A program made the translations under genes and the position numbers. 11,710 nt of DNA from Opitutia bacterium (GTDB taxonomy: Bacteria > Verrucomicrobiota > Verrucomicrobiia > Opitutales > UBA953), in the NCBI GenBank assembly GCA_947378845.1, contig CANCLQ010000035.1, positions 1 through 11,710 of the forward strand. Reading direction: 5' to 3'. Of the stretch, positions 6,412 to 11,710 are shown piece by piece (position 1 is the first letter of the stretch; each line of letters opens with the position of its first letter). The notes below the pieces were generated by a model. It was not told the origin of the DNA and made no database searches. It saw only the letters and a list, made by a program, of their open reading frames with translations.

Positions 6412-7647
6412 ATGAAGTTAATATCAATTTCGTTCATGCTAGTTTCGGTTGGGTTGGTGGCTGCGGATGTCGCACCACAGGTAGCCGCGCCGGCTGCGAT
6501 GACGTCGACCTATTACGGGGTCCGTCCAGGGTCTTTGGAAAAGGCGAAGGCCTTGATTGCGCAGGGTGACAAGGATGCTTTGGCCGTGTTGAAGAGTTTA
6601 ACCAAGGAAGCGGATAAGGTTTTAGATGATAAGCCGCTCACCGTGACGGAGAAGAAATTATTAGCCCCAAGTGGCGATAAGCATGACTATGCGAGTCTCT
6701 CGCCTTACCGCTGGCCCAATCCTGCGACAGCTGATGGTCTCCCCTATATTCTAAAAGACGGAGAAGTGAATCCAGAGAGTCGCGATTTTGCTAATAGTGA
6801 TAGCGGTAGAGGATTGGCTTTGGCTAAGGCAGTGAGGCTGACCTGTTTGGCGTATTATTTTACGGGTAAAGATGTTTATGCAGATTGGGCGATCAACCAA
6901 GCCAGGGTTTGGTTTGTGAATGAAGATACGCGCATGAACCCCGATTTGAAATTTGCACAATTAATTCGTGGAGCAAAAAAGTTTGATAACAAGACAGGCA
7001 TGTTGGAGGGGCGCCACTTAGCCATCACGGTGGATTCATTGGCATTGGTCGCTAACGCGAAAGGCTGGAAGCCTGGTGAGCGTGAAGCCGTTGAAGCATG
7101 GTCGGCCAAATTCTTTGAATGGATGGTCAATGGCGAACTGGGTAAGGCCGAGAGTGAATCACCTAACAATCACGGCACGTATTATGATGAACAAGTGGTT
7201 CGCTGGGCGTTGCATTTAGGGAAAACTGATTTCGTGAAATCTGTTTTAGAGGCTGCTAAGAAGAAGCGCATTGCGGCACAGATTGAGGCCGACGGAAAGC
7301 AACCGCGTGAATTAGCCCGCACGAATGCGTTGAGCTATTCGCAATTCAGTCTGCGCGGTATGTGTGCCTTGGCGATAATGGGTGAGCACGTCGGCGTGGA
7401 TCTTTGGAACTATAAATCCGAAGACGGTCGGAGCATTGGATTAGCGATGGACTACCTTTTACCCTATATCGACGAGCCTCGTAAGGAGTGGCCCTATAAG
7501 CAAATCGTCGCAAAGAAAGTGGAAGTGCCCGAACTTTTACCCGAGTTGCGAATGGCAGCGATTACGATGAAGAAGCCCGAGTACGAGGCACTCGTGAAGC
7601 GTAATAATGCAAAGCTGTCTTTAGAGTTATTTTTAGGGGGCATGTAA
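6412..7647 (+). CDS. Alginate-lyase-family polysaccharide lyase (PL38/PL5-like), copy 2
   Basis: This 411-residue secreted protein is a divergent paralogue of the lyase at 3502-4692. A signal peptide (about residues 1-18) is followed by an extra N-terminal stretch (about 19-90) and then the toroid domain. Shared motifs are YRWPNP (99-104, against YWWPDP in copy 1), a TRMNPDLKFAQ stretch, Asn252-Asn253-His254, and Arg299...Arg303...Tyr309 in PRELARTNALSYS. Catalytic residues appear intact, so it should be active on uronate-containing chains; differences around the motifs suggest another linkage or sulfation pattern. ATG 6412 is the only start that gives a signal peptide; no Shine-Dalgarno site is seen and the upstream bases are AT-rich. 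Repeats lie on both sides. The final codons (Leu-Phe-Leu-Gly-Gly-Met) overlap TTTAGGGGGC, a motif also found after two other genes here. Confidence 0.82.
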   Translation: MKLISISFMLVSVGLVAADVAPQVAAPAAMTSTYYGVRPGSLEKAKALIAQGDKDALAVLKSLTKEADKVLDDKPLTVTEKKLLAPSGDKHDYASLSPYRWPNPATADGLPYILKDGEVNPESRDFANSDSGRGLALAKAVRLTCLAYYFTGKDVYADWAINQARVWFVNEDTRMNPDLKFAQLIRGAKKFDNKTGMLEGRHLAITVDSLALVANAKGWKPGEREAVEAWSAKFFEWMVNGELGKAESESPNNHGTYYDEQVVRWALHLGKTDFVKSVLEAAKKKRIAAQIEADGKQPRELARTNALSYSQFSLRGMCALAIMGEHVGVDLWNYKSEDGRSIGLAMDYLLPYIDEPRKEWPYKQIVAKKVEVPELLPELRMAAITMKKPEYEALVKRNNAKLSLELFLGGM

Positions 7648-7840
7648 TTGAGGGGATAAGTTGGCACGGTGACACGGTGACAAGGGGGATTTGCAGGGGC
7701 GCGACTGCGTCGCGTCCGATACAGCGGATGGCGCGGAGCGCCATCCCTACCTAGGGCATCACGCAGTGCTGCCCCTACCAAAGAGTTCAGGTGACAAGGG
7801 TTTAGTTGGCAAGGGGTGTGGGATGTGGTAGGTAAAAGTC
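7648..7840 (+). repeat. REP-like palindrome locus 4 (REPIN-type doublet plus C)
   Basis: The gap before sulfatase 2 opens with a G-rich stretch holding direct GGTGACA repeats (about 7667-7682). Units: A plus 7693-7717 (GTAG mutated to GCAG; 8 pairs plus one wobble), linker GATACAGC, B 7726-7750 (9 of 9, identical to the copy at 6301-6325), and C 7754-7778 (identical over 25 nt to those at 966 and 4896). After the repeats comes GT-rich sequence with another GGTGACA (7789-7795). TAGGT at 7829-7833, 7 nt before the next ATG, is a plausible ribosome binding site. Confidence 0.85.
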
Positions 7841-9280
7841 ATGAGGCGCTTGATTGTATTTTTATTATTAGCGACGGTGGGCTTGGGTGCAGCGGAGGTG
7901 GCGCCCGCCAAGAAGCTCAATGTATTATTCATCATATCGGATGATATGAATAATGACTTGGGAACGTATGGTCACCCCTTCGTTAAATCGCCAAACCTTG
8001 ATAAGCTGGCAGCGCGCGGTGTGAGATTTGATCGAGCGTATTGTCAGTTTCCTTGGTGCGCACCGAGTCGGGCGTCTTTCATGACTGGGTTGCGTCCTGA
8101 TACAACGAAGGTGATGGATTTAACTTACCATTTTCGTCAGGGCTTGCCGGATGTTGTGACGATGCCGCAGGCCTTTATGAAGGCGGGCTATTTTGCGGCA
8201 CGGGTAGGGAAGGTTTATCATTATGGAAACCCTGGCGATATTGGCACGAGCGGTGCGGATGATCCGGCATCGTGGAATCAGGTCGTGAATCCAGCAGGTC
8301 GCGACAAGACTACGATTGAGAATGATATTTTAATTTATCCACCCACGACCGGCCTTGGATCTTCGATGTCCTTGCTGGCTGATCGCACGGGTACTGATGA
8401 AGAGCACACGGACGGAAAGGTTGCAACGGAGACCATTAAATTAATCGAGGAACATAAAGATGGGCCGTTCTTTTTAGCGGTAGGATTTTATAAGCCACAC
8501 TGTCCATGGGTCGCTCCGCAGAAGTGGTTTGATATGTATAAGTTGGAGCAAGAGGTATTGCCACCGATTGCACCCAATTGGAAATCGACTGTGCCAGGTG
8601 CTGCTTATGACACCGGGGCGGAGTGGCCGTATCGTGGGGTGACGCCAGAGCAGGCGAGGGAATGTCGACGCGCATACCATGCAACTATTTCATATGTTGA
8701 TTCGCAGATTGGTCGAGTGGTCGATGCGTTAGACCGATTAGGGTTAGCCGATAATACGGTCATCGTTTTCATCAGTGACCATGGATACCATTTAGGTGAG
8801 CACGGCTTGTGGATGAAGCAGACCTGTTTTGAAGAGGCGGCACGCATTCCGATGATAATTGTGGCACCGAAGGCGGCGGCGAATGGCAAAGCTTCTAAGC
8901 GCACCATTGAGTTGGTGGACATTTATCCAACGTTGACAGATTTAGCAGGAGTGAAGGCACCCGATGGATTGCAGGGTGTGAGTTTACGGCCGCTCTTACA
9001 GGATGCAGATGCGGTATGGAATCGTGCCGCTTACACGCAAACGGTGACTAAAGGAAAAGGTAAAATACAAGGATACAGTGTGCGAACTGAACGTTGGAGA
9101 TTTACTGAATGGCAATACGGCGAAAAGGGAATGGAGCTGTATGATCACGAGAAGGATCCGCAGGAGTTAAATAATTTAGCGAGTGATCCCGCGTGTGCAG
9201 CGGTCGTGGCCGAATTAAAGGCGATGAATAAGAAAGTGCATCCTGTGATGGTGAAGCCGGGCGCGAGCGACAAAAAATAA
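7841..9280 (+). CDS. Secreted sulfatase, iduronate-2-sulfatase-like (S1_7-type)
   Basis: This 479-residue formylglycine sulfatase closely follows the iduronate-2-sulfatase pattern. After a signal peptide (about residues 1-18) come NVLFIISDDMN with metal ligands Asp34 and Asp35, then Cys73 in CAPSRASFMTG (formylglycine site) followed by LRPDTTKV, the GFYKPHCPW stretch, Asp313-His314 in SDHGYHLGEHG, and Lys326. KPHxPW and GEHGxW are typical of the iduronate-2-sulfatase group, classed in S1_7 as far as can be judged by eye; its marine members remove sulfate from algal glycans as well as from glycosaminoglycan-like ones. It differs clearly from the sulfatase at 4963-6270, so the two probably remove sulfate at different positions. 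The start is ATG 7841. The stop is followed at once by TTTAGGGGGC and a repeat locus. It faces the minus-strand gene at 9459-9785, so it is probably the last gene of the cluster. Confidence 0.9.
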   Translation: MRRLIVFLLLATVGLGAAEVAPAKKLNVLFIISDDMNNDLGTYGHPFVKSPNLDKLAARGVRFDRAYCQFPWCAPSRASFMTGLRPDTTKVMDLTYHFRQGLPDVVTMPQAFMKAGYFAARVGKVYHYGNPGDIGTSGADDPASWNQVVNPAGRDKTTIENDILIYPPTTGLGSSMSLLADRTGTDEEHTDGKVATETIKLIEEHKDGPFFLAVGFYKPHCPWVAPQKWFDMYKLEQEVLPPIAPNWKSTVPGAAYDTGAEWPYRGVTPEQARECRRAYHATISYVDSQIGRVVDALDRLGLADNTVIVFISDHGYHLGEHGLWMKQTCFEEAARIPMIIVAPKAAANGKASKRTIELVDIYPTLTDLAGVKAPDGLQGVSLRPLLQDADAVWNRAAYTQTVTKGKGKIQGYSVRTERWRFTEWQYGEKGMELYDHEKDPQELNNLASDPACAAVVAELKAMNKKVHPVMVKPGASDKK

Positions 9281-9458
9281 TTTAGGGGGCAAGGTAGGGT
9301 CACGTGCCCTATCAAGGATGCAGCGGATGGCGCGGAGCGCCGTCCCTACCCAAGGCAATAGAACAGGACGTCGATGGAGGTTCGCGTGTTGCGTGACGAA
9401 CGGGCACGACGCAGTCGTGCCCCTACCTCAGGCGTCACGCAGTGCTGCCCCTACCTGA
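9281..9458 (+). repeat. REP-like palindrome locus 5, between convergent genes
   Basis: This 178-bp gap separates the converging sulfatase 2 and the small minus-strand gene. It begins with TTTAGGGGGC (9281-9290). A degenerate unit starts with GTAG at 9294-9297, followed by GGTCACGTGCCC. Then come B 9325-9349 (8 pairs plus one wobble), a non-repeat stretch (9351-9401), A minus 9402-9426 (9 of 9) and C 9430-9454 (decayed, two changes from the common C sequence). The degenerate unit plus B still form a GTAG...CTAC doublet (9294-9349). The last unit ends 4 nt from the stop codon of the minus-strand gene. The hairpins could slow read-through between the opposing genes, but no T-tract is present on either strand. 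Confidence 0.8.
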
Positions 9459-9785
9459 TTACTCTTTTGGTAACGAAAGTTCCTTGAGGGTGAAGAGGCC
9501 TTTTTCGTTAGGGATGACGACGAAGAGTTTGGTGTCCTTGCTAATGGCGAGGGCGATCATGATGTGCCACTGGTCTTGAGCGACGCCTGCAATCACAAGC
9601 ATCGGGTCGCTGCCGGGTTCCGTGCCGTGAGGTTCCTCGATGGCAGTGCCTTTATGTGTAATATCGAAATTATGATTGAGCCAGCGACCGAGTTCTTTGG
9701 CGAGGCCTCGCATGTCGGATTTACCGACTTCGATTTTGGATTGATCGACAAGGGCCCAGAGCGAGATGGCGAAATTGTGTTCCAT
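9459..9785 (-). CDS. Hypothetical protein, 108 residues
   Basis: I do not recognise this product. It has no signal peptide and no long membrane helix. The N-terminal half looks helical (about residues 20-40, with LAKELGRWLNHNF), and the C-terminal half looks like alternating strands and a helix with hydrophobic LVIAGVA, HIMIALAI and LFVVIP segments, so a small soluble alpha/beta protein is plausible. Start ATG at 9785 has no clear Shine-Dalgarno site; an in-frame stop lies ten codons upstream. It is divergent from mgtE (71 bp between starts) and converges on sulfatase 2. Regular secondary-structure pattern and the position between two genes with no competing frame favour a real gene, but it could be the remnant of a longer protein. 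Confidence 0.6.
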   Translation of the reverse strand: MEHNFAISLWALVDQSKIEVGKSDMRGLAKELGRWLNHNFDITHKGTAIEEPHGTEPGSDPMLVIAGVAQDQWHIMIALAISKDTKLFVVIPNEKGLFTLKELSLPKE

Positions 9786-9856
9786 GAAAGTGACGGTTAG
9801 GTGGCAGCTGATTTAGGGTTTGCTCGTCTAAATAATAATGACGATACTTTTTTGCG
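9786..9856. promoter_or_regulatory. Divergent promoter region of mgtE and the 108-residue gene
   Basis: These 71 bp lie between two divergent starts, so both promoters should be here or overlap the gene ends. On the plus strand TTGCTC (9820-9825) and GATACT (9843-9848) are 17 bp apart and weakly resemble -35 and -10 boxes. If used, transcription would begin within a few bases of the mgtE ATG, giving a nearly leaderless mRNA, which fits the missing Shine-Dalgarno site. The AT-rich stretch at 9828-9838 is an alternative -10. The region is too short for a known magnesium riboswitch. Confidence 0.3.
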
Positions 9857-11239
9857 ATGGCCGCCGATACCAAGCATATTGAGGAGATTCCTCTGCTTAT
9901 TGAGAAGCGTGATTTTGCTTCGGTTAGGCAGCGCTTGATTACTTTAGCGCATGCAGATGCTGCTGACTTATTAGAGCATTTGTCGCCTGTGCAAATGGCG
10001 GTCAGTTTCCGTTTGCTACCTAAGACCGCGGCCGCCGAAATTTTCGAATATATCGATGCGGATCACCAAGAGGCCTTAATTCGGGCGCTGGGCGATAACG
10101 ACGCAGCTGGCATTTTGAATGCGATGTCGGACGATGACCGCACAGCTTTTCTTGAGGAGTGTCCCGAGCATGCGGTTCAGTTGTTAGGCTTGCTTGATCC
10201 CGCCCAGCAACGAGTCGCCTTACAACTTTTAGGTTATCCTGAGAACAGTGTGGGACGAATGATGACGACGAAGTTCGTTGCCATTCAACGTGACTGGACG
10301 ATTCAACAGGCGCTGGATCATGTACGTGATCGTGCGAAAGACGTTTATTACGTTCACGTTGTTTGTTCAGTTGATGAATCCGGTCGACTGCTTGGCGTAC
10401 ACCGCATTCGTGATATTTTCTTGGCGGATGTGAAAACGCACGTGTCTGATTTGCCGATTGCTCCGCCGTTATTTTTAAAGGTTACCGACACACAGGAAGA
10501 GGCCGTAAATACGTTCCGCCGTCACTCTCGCACGATTATCCCAGTGGTGAACGCAGATATGAAAGTATTGGGTATTGTGACGGTTGATGATGTGCTGGAA
10601 ACCGCTGCCGAAGAGGCCGCTAAGGATATTGCGTTCTTAGGTGCGGTCGAAGTGCCCGAGGAGCCACTCTTGGAGACGCCTTTGACACAACTCATCCGTC
10701 AACGTGCGGGCTGGTTAGTGATTTTGTTTATTGGTGAAATGTTTACGGCGACGGCGATGGGTTTCTTTGAAGGTGAAATCCAAAAGGCCGTCGTCCTTGC
10801 CTTGTTCCTTCCATTAATCATTTCATCGGGTGGTAATTCGGGTTCACAATCATCAGCGCTAGTCATTCGCGCAATGGCACTCGCAGAAGTCAGTATCCGT
10901 GATTGGTTCCGGGTCTTTAAACGCGAGATTATCAGTGGGCTTGGTTTAGGCGTGATTCTTGGCTCGATTGGTTTCGCCCGGATTGCGATATGGAATCAAT
11001 TCTTCCCTAAGCTTTACGGAGAGCATTGGATGTTAATTGGTTTTGTAATTTTCTTCTCGTTAATCGGCGTCGTCCTCTGGGGAAGTTTAGCAGGTGCGAT
11101 GTTACCTTTTATTCTGCGTAGGCTTGGATTTGATCCCGCAAAAGCGGCTGCACCATTCGTCGCAACGATTGTCGACGTAACGGGCTTGGTGATTTACTTC
11201 TTTGTCGCCGCTTTAATCTTAAAGGGCACGTTGCTCTAA
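9857..11239 (+). CDS. mgtE: Magnesium transporter MgtE
   Basis: This 460-residue inner-membrane magnesium channel is full length for the family. The order is canonical: an alpha-solenoid MgtE N domain (about residues 1-130, rich in Ala/Asp/Glu), two CBS domains (about 135-200 and 203-255) that sense intracellular magnesium, a connecting plug helix (about 255-280), and a five-helix membrane domain from about 284 to the end. GGNSGSQSS (325-333) and Asp440 in ATIVDVTGL mark the pore; this Asp corresponds to the conserved magnesium-selecting Asp. Family members are homodimers that close when magnesium binds the cytosolic domains. The start is ATG 9857; no Shine-Dalgarno site is present and the nearby ATG 9838 is out of frame. 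It is a housekeeping gene, unrelated to the preceding cluster, and lacks the flanking palindromes. Confidence 0.95.
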   Translation: MAADTKHIEEIPLLIEKRDFASVRQRLITLAHADAADLLEHLSPVQMAVSFRLLPKTAAAEIFEYIDADHQEALIRALGDNDAAGILNAMSDDDRTAFLEECPEHAVQLLGLLDPAQQRVALQLLGYPENSVGRMMTTKFVAIQRDWTIQQALDHVRDRAKDVYYVHVVCSVDESGRLLGVHRIRDIFLADVKTHVSDLPIAPPLFLKVTDTQEEAVNTFRRHSRTIIPVVNADMKVLGIVTVDDVLETAAEEAAKDIAFLGAVEVPEEPLLETPLTQLIRQRAGWLVILFIGEMFTATAMGFFEGEIQKAVVLALFLPLIISSGGNSGSQSSALVIRAMALAEVSIRDWFRVFKREIISGLGLGVILGSIGFARIAIWNQFFPKLYGEHWMLIGFVIFFSLIGVVLWGSLAGAMLPFILRRLGFDPAKAAAPFVATIVDVTGLVIYFFVAALILKGTLL

Positions 11240-11242
11240 GAC

Positions 11243-11710
11243 TTAAGCTTGGCGGATCAGCTCAGCCGTCGCTGGGACGTCGGAGATGATTTGGTCGGGG
11301 TCGGGTCCTACGCCGATGTAGCGCAAGTTAGGCAATTCGTTCAGCGTATGTCCTCGTCCGGCTAAGCGAACGATTTCGGCCATCGTGAAAGCGATATACT
11401 TGCGGGCCGCGGCTGGAAGTTTGGCGTAGGAGCGAATCGACGAAATGTTTTCGGTCCAACCTGGTAGGGTGGCGTAGATAGGTTGGAGTGCGCGGCGGAC
11501 GGCATCATTGCGTGGTACGCTTGAGACGATTTTTCCGTTAGCGTCGCGGTATCCGGTGCAAAGTTTTAATTCGCCGCCTTGCCATTCGCCGTGCGGCGAG
11601 AGGGCATCGAGCTTGTTGATGACGATATCATCGTAGCCACCGTAGCGAAGAGCGTCGGCTTTTTCTACGAGGTCAGACCACCCCACCATGCGTTGACGGC
11701 CAGTGCTGGT
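11243..11710 (-). CDS. purA: Adenylosuccinate synthase PurA, C-terminal part (cut by window end)
   Basis: Adenylosuccinate synthase joins IMP and aspartate using GTP, the first committed step from IMP to AMP, in the cytoplasm. The frame is open to the window edge, and reading from 11710 gives Thr-Ser-Thr-Gly-Arg-Gln-Arg-Met-Val-Gly-Trp, the family's TTGRxRxxGW segment that contacts IMP and aspartate; both key Arg are kept. Downstream are INKLDAL (guanine-recognition KLD motif), LCTGYR, PIYATLPGW, ARKYIAF and GVGPDPDQII, all expected in order near the C-terminus. About 156 residues are visible, roughly the last third of the usual 430. The Met at 11689 is internal and not the true start. The stop (11243-11245) lies 3 bp from that of the converging mgtE. 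Confidence 0.92.
   Translation of the reverse strand, partial: TSTGRQRMVGWSDLVEKADALRYGGYDDIVINKLDALSPHGEWQGGELKLCTGYRDANGKIVSSVPRNDAVRRALQPIYATLPGWTENISSIRSYAKLPAAARKYIAFTMAEIVRLAGRGHTLNELPNLRYIGVGPDPDQIISDVPATAELIRQA

Noticed and set aside
5973..6437. 154-codon minus-strand frame across the end of sulfatase 1 and the repeats
   Set aside because: It is antisense to sulfatase 1, and its N-terminal part is repeat-derived low-complexity sequence.
6297..6569. 90-codon plus-strand frame over repeat locus 3 and the start of lyase copy 2
   Set aside because: It begins within a repeat and overlaps the signal peptide of the lyase in another frame; the composition (Arg/Gly-rich) is that of translated repeats.
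9351..9401. Additional hairpin in the non-repeat part of locus 5
   Set aside because: GTTCG and CGAAC can pair but only over 5 bp with an irregular interior, and no GTAG flank is present; within chance expectation.
9564..9800. 78-codon plus-strand frame opposite the 108-residue gene
   Set aside because: The minus-strand frame is longer, covers it completely and has the more protein-like pattern; this one lacks a ribosome binding site. Less certain than the other shadows.

Overview
The window looks like a piece of a Verrucomicrobiota chromosome, most likely an Opitutia-type degrader of algal or other sulfated polysaccharides. This is inferred from the gene families (a DUF6268-like outer-membrane barrel, secreted GH2, alginate-lyase-fold proteins and several secreted formylglycine sulfatases), moderate GC content and short palindromic repeats between genes. 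No 16S or other taxonomic marker is present.

Layout. Positions 23-9280 hold six plus-strand genes: an outer-membrane beta-barrel protein, a GH2 glycosidase, an alginate-lyase-family protein, a sulfatase, a second alginate-lyase-family protein and a second, iduronate-2-sulfatase-like sulfatase. All six products start with a signal peptide or signal-anchor-like helix, so they act in the periplasm, outer membrane or outside. The two sulfatases carry intact C-x-P-x-R formylglycine motifs, and both lyase-family proteins keep the Asn-Asn-His and Arg...Tyr motifs. Together they read as a catabolic cluster for a sulfated, uronate-containing glycan: sulfatases remove ester sulfate, lyases beta-eliminate at uronates, and the GH2 exo-enzyme trims the oligosaccharides. 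No TonB receptor, SusD-like protein or regulator is visible, so the cluster probably continues upstream.

After the cluster come a small unrecognised minus-strand gene (9459-9785), an mgtE magnesium channel gene (9857-11239), and the 3' part of purA on the minus strand (11243-11710, running off the window). mgtE and purA converge with only 3 bp between their stops.

The most distinctive feature is a family of short palindromes in the gaps of the polysaccharide cluster: 17 clear copies, one degenerate copy and one related hairpin at five loci. Each unit is a GTAG tetranucleotide followed by a 9-nt arm, a 3-nt loop and a 9-nt arm (25 nt). Three subtypes (here A, B, C) occur in a fixed order and orientation. 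An A unit and an inverted B unit joined by GATACAGC form a GTAG...CTAC doublet of 58-59 bp, which is the architecture of REP/REPIN elements mobilised by RAYT transposases. Two genes (the first lyase and the first sulfatase) use the TAG of a GTAG motif as their stop codon. No RAYT gene lies in the window.
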